Shown here: positions 26,501 to 37,971 of the stretch, in pieces | How positions within the stretch are numbered: position 1 is the stretch's first letter | Layout: the number at the start of each line of letters is the position of its first letter | Source: Apostichopus japonicus | Taxonomy: Eukaryota; Echinodermata; Holothuroidea; Aspidochirotida; Stichopodidae | Direction: 5' to 3' | Length of the DNA: 64,000 bases | Assembly (NCBI RefSeq): GCF_037975245.1 | Contig: NC_092569.1 | Location: 9,843,001 to 9,907,000, forward strand | Notes under the pieces: generated by a model | Databases searched by the model: none | What the model was told of the DNA's origin: nothing | The model's input: the letters and a program-made list of their open reading frames with translations, nothing else | Made by a program: the position numbers and the translations under genes

Positions 26501-26583
26501 TACCATTTACAAGACCATATTTTTGTGTGTGTTTATGGGTTAAATAATGTAGAAAAGACAGTCATTTAGTGTAGATAAATGGA

Positions 26584-26719
26584 GGGATACACCACTCTAG
26601 GATACAAACAACATTTAGTATCTGTTTAATGGGATACACCACTCTAGGATACAAACAACTTTTAGTATCTGTTAAATGGGATACACCACTCTAGGATACA
26701 AACAACTTTTAGTATCTGT
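26584..26719. repeat. 47-bp tandem repeat, 3 copies
   Basis: Three nearly identical units begin GGGATACACCACTCTAGGAT at 26584, 26631 and 26678, each running through ACAAACAACTTTTAGTATCT. The third is cut short near GTAGAC. The high identity suggests a recent local expansion. Confidence 0.92.
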
Positions 26720-26922
26720 AGACTTTGTTCATCTTTCTTTATACAAAAGAAGGTAGTCGACTATCTCAACTTATATTCAAGTTTAATAATAAAGGAAGAA
26801 GGAGGGATGTGCCCATTTAGTTGAAATTTATACTGCTATATAAAAAGGGGCCTGAGTGACAAAATATATTTATAATGGAAGGGAATAGCGTATAAGCCAC
26901 TAAAGTATGTTCATTTGTCCAA

Positions 26923-26944
26923 AATAATAATAATAATAATAATA
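26923..26944. repeat. AAT microsatellite
   Basis: About seven AAT/ATA units. Simple repeat. Confidence 0.8.
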
Positions 26945-29591
26945 AGGTTAGTCAAATTGAAACTTTTGTTTTGATCAATAGAGGAACGCAAAGTCACTGT
27001 CTTTGTAAACAGACCTGTGTTAAACAGTTAATGCTTGTAGATCCATTTCGGTGAAGATTTGCTAAAAGTTACTGTAAGGGTTGGTTTTGGGAGAAAGTTG
27101 ACGTACAGTACCAGTAATTGTGAGGAGCTCTGAACTTAAAAATGTGAGTGCATCATCCCTGGAGCTCAGAGCCAGCCTGCGCTGGTAGCCTTCATAACTC
27201 TTTTGGCATCGTATGTTTAAATAAATAAGCATACGAGACAAACGGTTTTACTGTGCCAGCAAAAACTACTTAAAGAGAAAAGCTGCCAGTATAAAAACAA
27301 AAACAGCCCAAAGCTGCACCTAGTAATTGTGTGAAGTATCTCACAATATAAGTAGTATGTATATAAGTAGTATGTATAATATACTGTAAACGTAAAGAGA
27401 ATTATACTACACTGCATCTCATTGAGAATTAAACTGTCCAAGAATGAGGTTGGTTTATGTATAGATCTGCATAGATCTGTCTAGGATAAGTTGGATGTAT
27501 TTGTAAGTTGTTGATAGTATAGGATAATAAATACACAGTATATATGTACCTTAAAATGGTAGTACTGTGAGTCAAGAAAATAGTTTTATGCGGCCTAAAA
27601 GACGAAAGCGTTGGAAATTCTTAAAATGTCATTAAAAGCGACGGGAGGGAGGGAGGGTTTGTACAAACTGTTCTTTGGTTTAGTCGATATATAGATGAGG
27701 AATGATGGATTGTTTGAGGTAATTCATAACCATGTTTGTGCATTATTTAAAATTGTGAACCTTCGTTTAGCAGATTTAGAAGACATTATTCAGGCTTCAA
27801 ACCCATACAGGTTTTAGAGTTATCAGAGTATAGCACTTGTGTGTATAAATCATTCTGGATATTGTTTCCACAAGGATGCACTTTCAACATCAAAGCTGCA
27901 AGTTATTTATATAATAATGGACCTTTAGGAACTTAAAGCAGCACTATACATCGCTAAAATTAAGTAATGTTGTTCGATCCCAATCTGAGTAGTATTATTG
28001 GTCACAGCTTTAGCCAATGACCCATCTAGCCGGCCACTGGAAGGCCTGACCAAAGAAGAAGAAGAAAAAAATGATTGTGGCAGCAGTAAAGGTTAGTTCC
28101 CCTTGCCGTGACAATGTGTAAAACAGGTTACAGCAAAAAAGCTGTACGTTTTTCGAAAAATTAGGGCAAAACACCCATTGTATCGTGGACTTCACAAGAT
28201 CTTGTTGGAAAATCCCTCTGATTGAAACTTAAAGACGATGACACTGTGTTGTTATTTAGCAGCAGGATTCTCAATCATAGAAATGTTTGCCAGGTAAACT
28301 GGGCCACAGGTAAACCTACATCACAGATTGGATTCCTGGTCTATATATCTTATATCTGTCTATAAACCCCCAGTTATTGATATAATAATCTCCCATGCAT
28401 ATTTAAGTCGTACAGAATATTTTATCGATATCCAAACCGGTGCAACTAGTAAGTAAGTCAGTTTGCTACGAAAATAAGTCCGGCTATTAACTACTTCCGA
28501 CCCGATTCTTGTATGCAGAGTGAACTAGGGCCTAGATACCCATCTCCTGTGTAGTGTTGTAGACCTGTAGGCTAGGGTTTCATCTATTTTGAATTGCAAA
28601 CAGAGTTTGTGAAGGTTTTTCTAAGATTTCATTCTGTTTAATGCTATGAGCATGAATATAAGAAACTAAACAGGATAGTCTGATGTTCAGTGGCTCTGAT
28701 TAGCAAATACAGTTACATTTACCAGTTACATTTAAGACACGTGGAAGAAGCAAAGTGGAAGCTAGCAGTCGCAGATGGCGAGGAAAAATGTAGAAGAGGA
28801 AAGAAGGGAACATGTTATTGCCCCATTTTGCAATGCATGATTCTACGAGAGTATAGAATGGCAACCATATTGTTTACGAGGCGATCGGTTAGCTTTCCCC
28901 ACCTAAAATATAATCCAACGCTGATGATTGCTAAGGGACTAACTTAAATCTTGCGATTATTTTTTACTTGGACATTCTAAATTTAAATCGAAGAAATACT
29001 CAGATAAAGAAAAAAAAAGAAGGATATATAAATAAAAGTATATATGTGCTTTGGGTAATGATAAAGAAAAAAGATAGGGTTGGGTCTCCGTCTAGCTATG
29101 CCAGTGTTTAAAACGTCTTAATTTTATATGCGAGATTATCAAACAGCTGGATAACAAAATAACAGGTGGTATTACATTGTGTTACATACCTCAGTGTGGG
29201 TGATTGTTGCACATACATCCAATGGTAAAAATGAACAACATGATTCTTCTCATTAGAAATGCTGAACAAATGAACGAACAAACAACAGGAGGCGTCGATC
29301 AGAAATCACAAGAATAAACAAAAACAGAGAGAAAAAAAAACAACGAAATAATCATAATAATAACAACCACCGCAACAAATGAATTGGAAAAGCCATGGTA
29401 GATGAAATACATCCTTGAGAATAGGTCAGCTAGCTATCTGGGTAATATGCGAGCTGCACAACTCTTGTGTGTGTCAGTACTGCATGGCGTGTCACGATGG
29501 AGGGATGGCGCACGTTTCCACGCAGTGCCTTTTTATACCGCTGCACATCTTCTAAATGACCTACGATATATTCCTTACATAAGAAGTTCAC

Positions 29592-29612
29592 AAAAAAAAA
29601 AAAAAAAAAAAA
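29592..29612. repeat. Poly-A run
   Basis: About 20 consecutive A. The sequence just upstream (29400-29590) does not resemble a known retroposon, so this is listed only as a homopolymer. Confidence 0.85.
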
Positions 29613-31261
29613 TAGACCTCCATTTAAAATATCTTTTGATCATGTTTTTTTCTTGATTTCCCTTTCAACAAGAAGCTCCATGGTATCATTCACAATTCCT
29701 CCGATGGCCACAGATTTAGTCAAACAGCTCTGCCATGCAATCCTTTTGTGCTATGAAACCTCCCTTTCTTCCTTTCTGTTTTTTTTTCTCTTTTACTCAC
29801 ACATTCAGAATAAACACAGTAATCCAAAGCCTTGCATTTTCATAAAATTTTATCTGGAAAATGCGTGGGCGGTTTGGCAGGCGGTAAGCAATAGACTCTT
29901 GACAGACACCAGTCGTGACGTTACCACGTACTACTCTCAGGCCGCCGAGTAGAGCTCAGATATAGAGAGGACGAAGAAACGAGATAGAGATGGAAAAAAA
30001 AGAAAAAGAAAAAAAAAAAATACTAATGTTTTTTTTTTTGTTTGTACAAGTTCAAACCTGGTAGGTTTAATAATGCTTGCACACGTTAAGGAGAAATACA
30101 CTCGTGTGTTGTTTGTAGAACGACGAGAAGATCCAGAAAAGAAAAGTACCTTAAATCACACACCCACTTCTGCTTGCACTCACATCTCACCAATCAAAGA
30201 CCCCGTAGAGCGAGTTACATCAGAGTATGTTTATTATAGAACCACTCCGTATAAACTACCTTGCCGAGCGTATCTACTGCATACAACATATATATATATA
30301 TCTGTACTATTACTACTCCTCCTCGGTATCTTTAATTCACCCTACTACGTTTCCCAAGCAACTGCCTACTCCAAAACAATTGATGAGGTATTCCCATTCA
30401 CTGATTTTTGTCAATAGTTGTGTGTGATACACACGTCAGTGACGACTGACTCTATATATGCTGGGGAGGTTTTTCATGAGCGCAACTGTCTGTAAAGAGG
30501 AAAGGAAAAAAAAAAATAATGTGGAAAGTAATGAATGGATGAACCAATGCTACGTTGCTGCGACATGCATTAAAAAGCTGCTCTTTTTATGAATGCCCTT
30601 TTTTTGTCTCTCTCTCTATTTCTTGGTGGGGCTGTATTTTCTGGGCTTTGAAGTATATAGACTTTTTCGCTGTGTATAGTAGTAGCACAGGTGTGTATAG
30701 CATGTGATGTGAGGAAGAAGAAGAATGAAGGAAAATTACAGGAATGCTGAAAGCAGCGTGTGTTGCCATGGTATTATCGTTATGAATGTGTGTCAAAATG
30801 GAATTGATTTTGGGGAGATTAATAAAGAAGAATAAAAATGTATCATGTGAGATTCTGACCTGCTAAGCTGATTTATTTTGTCTTTAAGTAAATTGTTAAA
30901 TGTCAATACATGAATGCAAGGTTTTACACAGAATTTTTTATAAATTTTAATACTACAAAAAAAAATTAAGTATAATAGAAGATTGAATAACTTTTCCGAA
31001 TGGATTCAAAGCTTGATCTTTTGCTAAGCAGATGGCTCTAAAGGTCAAGGAAGCATCAATTGGTTAGATTCACTTAAATCCTTCTATTCAGGTTTATATC
31101 CAACAGATAATACTACGTGCATACACAATATCAAGCCTTGTCTGTTAGCTGGCTACAACCTGTAAGGGCTCACCTTAAAGCCATAGGTACTTCTGTTTAT
31201 AACCCATCTGTACACGTACAGGGCATCACGGTTGGTTATCTCTATATGAGTATTTCTAAGG

Positions 31262-31690
31262 GAGACCCCCGTTCCCTCCCCTCACCTGTGGAGATACATC
31301 ATGAGTTGATGTTGACATTTTTTGGATGTACTTTCTGTATACATGAACATGTCTTTAGGCCAAAGTACACTGTACTCTGAATGTTGTACCCTAGGAAGAG
31401 ACCCCCCTCCCCTCCCCTGTGGAGGACACTCTTTAGAGATATGTAATGTGTTCATGTTGACATATTTTGGATGTATTTTGTCTTTAGGCCAAAGTACTCT
31501 GTACTCTGGCGGTTGTACCCTAAGAAAGAGACCCCCCTCCCCTCCCCTGTGGAGGACACTCTTTAGAGACATGTAATGAGTTGATGTGGACATTTTTTGG
31601 AGGTACTTTCTGTATATATCTTTAGGCCAAAGTACTCTGTACTCTGAAGGTTGTACCCTAGAAAGAGACCTCTGGAGGAAACTGCTGTTG
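31262..31690. repeat. 130-137-bp tandem repeat, about 3.3 copies
   Basis: Units start with GAGACCCCC at 31262, 31398 and 31528, with a partial one at 31665. Shared landmarks in order are a C-rich CTCCCCTCCCCTGTGGAG, then TGATGTTGACATTTTTTGGA or variants, then CTTTAGGCCAAAGTACTCTG, then GTTGTACCCTA. The middle two copies are very similar over the C-rich segment and GGACACTCTTTAGAGA. Short open frames on both strands follow the period and are repeat by-products. The C-rich core may form a G-quadruplex on the complement. Confidence 0.9.
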
Positions 31691-32324
31691 AGTACACCTT
31701 GTAGGTGAACCTATAGGCCGAGGGACTCTCGTTGACACACTCTGGATGCACTCGCTGGAGTATAGTATCAATAGATGGCCATGGGAACGGGCTGAGGCTA
31801 GAAAGATGTAATGAAGACATCAGCTCGGGCAGGAGAGAGGATTTAGGGAGAGGGATGTCCTCTTTGTTGATGACATACATGTGCTGAAAATGAAAAGTAC
31901 GGACACATTTGTAGCTTTTTGAAGGCCCAGTTCCACCCACCTTAATTTCTGAAGATCAATATCTTTTGAAGAGTGCCAGTGAATGTTGCACGAAATAATA
32001 GACTTTGTGAGAATAATTCATGACGTCGAGAACACACTCTATAATGTCAGTTTATAGAGATCTCCCCAGCGTGATTCATTATTAAGGTACTGTATATACC
32101 TATTAAGAAAGGGCAACATAATTGAAAGACTCATTTAAATATATCATACCCTTTGCATTCATTGTAAATTGAGCAAGCTCAGAGTTACACAATAGCTGTT
32201 AATCTTAAATTGACTTGGCTATAATATCAGCATACTAATGAAATAGGAGGGCTCTGCACCTGTTGCTATACTTACTGTATGTATCAAGACCATGTTCTGA
32301 TCTAGAAAATTTTGGCTGAAAATG
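31691..32324. other. Non-coding spacer, no gene recognised
   Basis: Unique A+T-rich DNA after the 31.3-kb repeat. A 125-codon minus frame (31563-31940) starts outside the repeat and runs into it; its translation is not recognised and I do not support it as coding. Confidence 0.45.
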
Positions 32325-32492
32325 CCCCCAGATCGCTGAAAATAGCACTTCCCAGGCCTTGTAAGTAATTGCATCTAATAGCATTTTCTCTTTTGAAATT
32401 ATTAGCAATATCATAAAAGCATTAAAATATATATGCTCAAGGGCAGGCGGCTGCCCCATTCGCCCCCCCCCCCCTCCTTGGCTACACGCCTG
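32325..32492 (+). mobile_element. Decayed hAT-like MITE, 5' end missing
   Basis: The segment CCCCCAGATCGCTGAAAATA followed by GCACTTCCCAGGCCTTG (32325-32361) aligns with CTCCCTAGATCGCCAGAAAT followed by GACCCTTTCCGGGCCTGG inside the intact MITE at 38131-38168. Both elements also end in a GGG/CCC-rich block and then a short terminal inverted repeat (here GGCTACACGCCTG, ending at 32492). No matching left terminus or target-site duplication was found near 32200-32320, so this is a diverged or truncated relative rather than the same family. There is no coding capacity. The assignment rests on two aligned patches read by eye. Confidence 0.5.
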
Positions 32493-33204
32493 ACTGGTAC
32501 CTTTTTCTCACAATTGAGACCCTTCTATAGAGTAAACGACATTCTCGGATGTATTAATTGTGCAGAAATCCTGTCTGGTAGATGTGGTGCATAATGTATG
32601 GAAGTAATAGCCAGATATCATTTGATGTTAGCTGATTCCATTAACTTCCACACAGTCATTAGTTGCCGTAAGTACAATAACATGACTAGTTATTGTATTC
32701 TATGAAGAGACTCTTTAATCATATAAAGCTATAACAGGTTTTGATCAATTGGGCAGCTGCTACTAGTGCCCTTTAGTTCAAAGCAAAACCAAACTGTTAC
32801 CCCACTTGTAGTGTCATAACTCATAAGTAATAATGCTCCCCAAAAATTGCTAGATCTATATTAGCAGTATTATGTGTAGCACCAAAATATGCTAGGTATT
32901 CAAGTAATGGTCAGTGATTTCAAGTGTCAACAGGCAGTTTAAAATGTCATTTTTCTAAGCATTTATAGATGCCGATCATGCAGATATAGCTAATATCCTT
33001 CCTTCATTGGTGTAATGTGGTTGCTAAATACTAGATAATGGAATGTTCAATGTTAAATCCGGTCTGGAATGGGACTACAGGTGGTTTATAATCACATGAT
33101 TTTGCTGAAATTTTGAGCTTTGGATCATCTAACTTTATAGATTTAATTTGCTTATATTAAAAAGGAAATGAATGGAAAACAGAAAAGGGAATTTGTTGGA
33201 ATTA

Positions 33205-34205
33205 TTTTGGAAGATTGGGGCCACACATAGAGATGTATGTTACACCATGCTTACAGAGATTGAGGCCACTCATAGAGATGTATGTTACACCATGTTTTCA
33301 CAGATTGAGGACACACATCGAGATGTACAGTACTGTATGTTACACCATGTTTTTACAGATTGAGGCCACACATAGAGATGTACGTTACACCATGTTTGCA
33401 CAGATTTAGGCCACATATAGAGATGTATGTTACACCATGTTTGTACAGATTGAGGCCACACATAGAGATGTATGTTACTGTACACCATGTTTTCAGAGAT
33501 TGAGGACACACATAGAGATGTATGTTACACCATGTTTTTACAGATTGAGGCCACACATAGAGATGTATGTTACACCTTGTTTACACAGATTAAGGTCACA
33601 CATAGAGATGTATGTTACACCATGTTTTCACATATTGAGGACACACATAGAGATGTACATTATGTTACACCATGTTTTTACAGATTGAGGCCATACATAG
33701 AGATGTATGTTACACCATGTTTGCACAGATTGAGGACACACATAGAGGTGTATGTTACACCATGTTTGCACAGATTGAGGCCATGAGAGATGTACGTTAC
33801 ACCATGTTTTCAGAGATTGAGGCCACACATAGAGATGTATGTTACACCATATTTTTACAGATTGAGGCCATACATAGAGATGTATGTTACACCATGTTTA
33901 CACAGATTAAGGACACACATAGAGGTGTATGTTACACCATGTTTGCACAGATTGAGGCCATGAGAGATGTACGTTACACCATGTTTTCAGAGATTGAAGC
34001 CACACATAGAGATGTATGTTACACCATATTTTTACAGATTGAGGCCACACATAGAGATGTATGTTACACCATGTTTACACAGATTGAGGCCACATATAGA
34101 GATGTATGTTACACCATGTTTTAACAGATGAGGCCACACATAGAGATGTATGTTACACCTTGTTTACACAGATTGAGACCACACATAGAGATGTATGTTA
34201 CACCC
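33205..34205. repeat. Minisatellite, 45-bp unit, about 22 copies
   Basis: The unit reads CAGATTGAGGCCACACATAG, then AGATGTATGTTACACCATG, then TTTTTA or TTTGCA or TTTACA. Because 45 is divisible by three, both strands have long open frames (for example 33672-34124 plus, a 15-residue repeat containing IEATHRDVCYTMF). Small indels (such as TACTGTACAC at 33476, the shortened CCATGAGAGATG units at 33780 and 33958, and a 1-bp loss near 34129) switch frames, which argues against selection on a protein. The blocks 33766-33860 and 33946-34040 are near-identical, showing an internal multi-unit duplication with a period of about 180 bp (four units). Confidence 0.95.
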
Positions 34206-34704
34206 AGTTGGTTACACCATGTTTGTAGCATGTTAACATAAAGCCATTAATAAATAAGTAAAGTGACTGCATTGACCTAGCATAGATAGTCTGCCTCGAA
34301 CTAGGCTAATTTTGTTCATAGAATTAAGGACCACAGCTATGTAATATACCATTCTATAACTTTCAGAGCAGTTACAGTACTTTACTACACATTATCTGCA
34401 GCAAGTTTCTGTATGATGTTCAGCTAAAGTAAAGCATATGCTTGAGTTTAATAGCAGCATCCTCTCCCCTACATCACTGGAGAAGTTGCAGAGGTATCGG
34501 GAGCATTGTCCACGTGTTTCTTGCTTGATTCTGTACCCGTAGTGCCCCCATTTTGCAATCTCTGTTAATAAATTTGTTACTTTAAAGCAGGACATATGCC
34601 TTGGCATCTCACAATAGACGTACTATACTGCTATACTCATTTTTCTTTGTATATATATACGCGCACAACTCGCTGTCCTTACCATAATCTCGCATCCAGC
34701 TGCA

Positions 34705-34776
34705 TGACTCATTTATCTTCGTGAAGCCCCCTGAAAAGGTGATTATGCAATGTTGCTATGGCAACATTTACGCAAT
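34705..34776. promoter_or_regulatory. Candidate enhancer: AP-1, C/EBP, RFX X-box, C/EBP motifs
   Basis: Within 72 bp there are TGACTCA (34705-34711, AP-1 consensus), TTATGCAAT (34743-34751, C/EBP-like), GTTGCTATGGCAAC (34752-34765, nearly the ideal palindromic RFX X-box) and TTACGCAAT (34768-34776, C/EBP-like). The two C/EBP-like sites flank the X-box almost symmetrically. RFX X-boxes drive ciliary genes in animals, but no ciliary gene is visible here, so the target would lie outside the window. The motif matches are direct. Function is inferred. Confidence 0.35.
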
Positions 34777-36375
34777 TCCGTAACTACCCAGCCAAGTGTT
34801 CATGTGTGTGAAGTGGCAAGTTTGTGTTTTCAGTGTTCACAAGTAGAATATTAAGAAAGGGAAAAAGAAACGAGCGGTTTAGGGAAAAAGGATCTCCAAA
34901 TTAGTTTTGGATTTGGCAGTGGAATAGCCAGGGCACTTTGTGTGGAGAATTATCTATATATGTGTGTATGTGTAAGGATATTTCCCAGGGTGCTGTATAA
35001 GATCCAGTGGAGACTACGAGTCTCACTGCGGCCAAAAAGGTCACGAGGTAGCCAGAGAAAAACTCACATGTTGTCAGATTCTCCTACGGTGTACGTGACA
35101 ATATCTTTAGTTTCATGTTTCCAGGATAAACCTTGTTTAAAATGCAAAGTAACACCATGATGAGATTAAATGAACTTCCCTCATTGTATTTAGTGAAATG
35201 TGCTGAGCTATTGTCTTAATTTATCCATTTCTAGTATAATTTTAGTTCTTCCTAATATTTATGTTCTTGTTTTTTTATCTCTTTCTTTATTGTTTATCTT
35301 ATTGTTTTAATTTAGTAGTTTTGCCTCAATCTGATAATATTCAAAGGTAATATGCAAAGGTAATATTGCAACAATAGAAAATTGTAGTAAATTATAAGAA
35401 AGTAAAGTTAATGGATGTTATGGGGAGGGACCGGGATTGGGTAGAGAAGGGAAGGTAGATCTCATGAGAGAGAAACAGGAGGATAGCCCAGGGTTCCATT
35501 AAACAGAAAAGAGATACATGTATGTGATAAATAACAAATTTATACTCATTCTCATCGTATTCTTACTGAGAAACGAACACTTCAAGGGAGGGAGGGGGCA
35601 TCTGTTGATATATTTTCCCGGGGCCTGGCTCTCGACGTACCTGGGGGAGTGGGGAGTTGGTTGAATTTGGGATTTGGGAGGGAGATGGATGGCCAGTCTG
35701 CAGGGGTAGAAATGAACTACTGTACAGTAGGTGCACCATGGAAGTGAGGATTAAAGGGTTTTGTAGTTAAGGGATTGTCAGTTGATTGGGGACTCTGCAA
35801 GGAAGATGCTATCTTATCAATGTCAGTTTTCATCGAACCTTGAAACCATTAGTAGTTTACAGCTAATAACACACAAGTTCCAAAAGTGTCATCTTTGAGG
35901 AAGAAAACAACAGCACCATATTCTAGACAAGAAATTAAAGCTTTTGAAAAAAACAAAAAAAAACTTGCCCAGGCTATATTTGACAAAATTTATACATAAT
36001 ACAACCAACTTTGGTGGCAATAGCCAGTTTCAGACAGTCTTTGATAGAGACACTAAATAAAATTGTTGAAGTACTACTTAGCATTTACAGAGTTAACATG
36101 ATATACTGTACATAGTTTTGTTCGCCTGACTCAACAGAATGTTCCTGATCAAAGTTGTAGTCCATTATCAATGGCTGTTTTGTGTCACCTGAATATATAT
36201 GCTTCCCATGTAAGTACTGAATTAGACAAAAACCATGGTGCAGGGGCTGATACCAGACGAATTCACACCCAACTATGTCATGTGCTGCTGTTTCATTGTA
36301 ATTGTTAATTTGTGACCCATTTGTGTAGCTCGTTGTTTGTCTGTCATTCTCTATAGCAGGGCATATGAGCTTTTT

Positions 36376-36515
36376 CCGCAAATTCGCGGAATATCCATGA
36401 TTTCTTTTCTACCTCGGGGACAAAAACTATTATCCTAACACACTGTAGCAAACGCAAACTGGATCCTATACCGCAATTTTTGCAAAATTCCATGATTTTT
36501 TTTTACCCCAGGCTC
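36376..36515. repeat. Weak two-copy direct repeat, about 95-bp offset
   Basis: CCGCAAATTCGCGGAATATC then CATGATTTCTTTTCTACC (from 36376) resembles CCGCAATTTTTGCAAAATTC then CATGATTTTTTTTTACCCC (from 36471). The copies are diverged. They may be part of an old element, though neither end is defined. Confidence 0.35.
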
Positions 36516-37390
36516 ATCCGTGCTATAGGCATTTCAAGTTATGCACCGTCCAATTCTGCGAGGTCTGCGTCACGTTTTGTTCTCAGATAATGAATTTCTA
36601 CGGTCTTAATTAATTGCATGAAAGTTATAAAACCCACGGCTTCAGGAAGTTTAAACCGTCCTCATTCCATTTTCAAAAGAGTTTTACTTTCAGAGAAGAT
36701 TCAGAAAACAATAATTTTTTTTTCTCCTCCCCCACGAGCATCCCAAAATTGTTTCATTCAGTCTATCGGAAGTTCCAGTTGTACTTCAGATATATAGTTT
36801 TAGGTGTGGTAACAAAGTTACGTGATCCCTCTATAGCCACTTAATACTCTCCTGACAATCTGTATCGAGTTTCCATCAGCCCACGGCTGATTACAATTCA
36901 TGACCACTCAATCATTTTTTTTCAAATTTCTTTGTAGAAATTTGATTAAATACTAGCATATATATTCGGTTACTAGGGATTAATCAGATATACTGACTTT
37001 CTGCCCCCTCATAATCTTTTGTTTTGTTTTACACATCCGTATATTTTATTGCTCATCAGGTCATTGTATTGACCAAGAAACACCTGTAAATGAAATACTG
37101 AGAAATTGACAGTGCCCACACTCTTCTTGTACAGCATGCATTTCTCAGTCTTAATGGTTTACATGTGACAAATTGTTCAGAATAAGCTCGCAGTTACATA
37201 TTAATTTGCCTGATCTCTCATTCAATCTAATTAAAATAGGGGTAGTTCATAATACTGGCTAAATGTAACTCATTGAGATTAAGACAAAACATTTGTTGTA
37301 TATAAATCCTCCTCTGTAGCTTAAGAGGTCTTTTAGACACTGGTATTTCCTTAATACATTTCCATTACTTTGAAGAAAATTTGTAAACTT

Positions 37391-37970
37391 AATACGTAGT
37401 AAGTACTGTACATCCCACCTTCATTATAACCCACACGTTAATGCATAGCTTGTAGTGTACATCCCACTTTCATTATAACCCACACATTAATGCATAGCAT
37501 GTACTGTGGATCCCACCTTCATTATAACCCACACAGTAATGCATAGCTTGTAGTGTACATCCCACTTTCATTATAACCCACACATTAATGCATAGCATGT
37601 ACTGTACATCCCACCTTCATTATAACCCACACATTAATGCATAGCATGTACTGTACGTCCCACCTTCATTATAACCCACACATTAATGCATAGCATGTAC
37701 TGTGGATCCCACCTTCATTATAACCCACACATTAATGCATAGCATGTACTGTGCATCCCACCTTCATTATAACCCACACATTAATGCATAGCATGAACTG
37801 AACATCCCACTTTAATTATAACCCACAAATACCTACTATACACTGTATGTACAACTTTCATTATAACCCACACATTAATACATACTATGTACTGTACATC
37901 CCACCATTATAACCCACATATTAATACATACTAAGTACTGTACATCTAACCTTCATTATAGCCCACACAT
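37391..37970. repeat. Minisatellite, 49-bp unit, about 12 copies
   Basis: The unit reads TGCATAGCATGTACTGTACA, then TCCCACCTTCATTATAACCC, then ACACATTAA. Central copies are nearly identical, while copies after about 37800 are diverged or shortened (CCACCATTATAACCC near 37900). The last unit passes directly into a different 19-bp repeat at 37972. No coding frame persists, as 49 is not divisible by three. Confidence 0.95.
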
Positions 37971-37971
37971 T

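Larger units (their letters stand above)
21771..26583. other. Non-coding stretch, no gene recognised
   Basis: A+T-rich DNA with a 17-bp C-rich tandem repeat (22008-22078), an AAT microsatellite (22654-22675) and a YY1-like motif (23522-23532). Open frames of 60-85 codons encode hydrophobic, low-information peptides with no recognisable domain. No splice-site-flanked frame stands out. Confidence 0.55.
26720..31261. other. Non-coding stretch, no gene recognised
   Basis: Mixed-composition DNA with an AAT microsatellite (26923-26944), a poly-A run (29592-29612) and A-rich patches near 28995 and 29995. The part from about 28440 to 30480 is less A+T-rich than most of the window and has several CpG-containing patches (29480-29530, 30190-30270). 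A 114-codon plus frame at 30073-30417 covers part of it, but its translation is unlike any family I know and contains a hydrophobic run encoded by TA/CT-rich simple sequence. I see no splice-site pair or start context that makes it a credible gene. Confidence 0.5.
34206..37390. other. Non-coding stretch with one motif-dense segment
   Basis: No gene is recognised. A motif-rich segment lies at 34705-34776. The part 34930-35160 has a 72-codon plus frame of unremarkable composition. A G-rich patch occurs at 35585-35700. A weak direct duplication is visible near 36376-36420 and 36471-36515 (both contain CCGCAA, CCATGATTT and a T-rich run before ACC). From 36850 to 37390 the DNA is A+T-rich without visible structure. 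Confidence 0.5.

Noticed and set aside
27960-27985. TGTTCGATCCC resembling a tRNA B box
   Set aside because: No A box or tRNA-like fold lies at the right distance upstream.
30073-30417. 114-codon plus frame in a less A+T-rich stretch
   Set aside because: The translation has no recognised domain, part is encoded by TA/CT simple sequence, and there is no supporting splice or start context.
33172-34124. Frames on both strands encoding a 15-residue repeat
   Set aside because: By-product of a 45-bp unit. Several frames on both strands are open at once, and small indels switch between them.
37391-37970. Regular repeats that could suggest a CRISPR-like array
   Set aside because: There are no unique spacers between repeats. 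The 49-bp unit is continuous, and the DNA is clearly of animal type.
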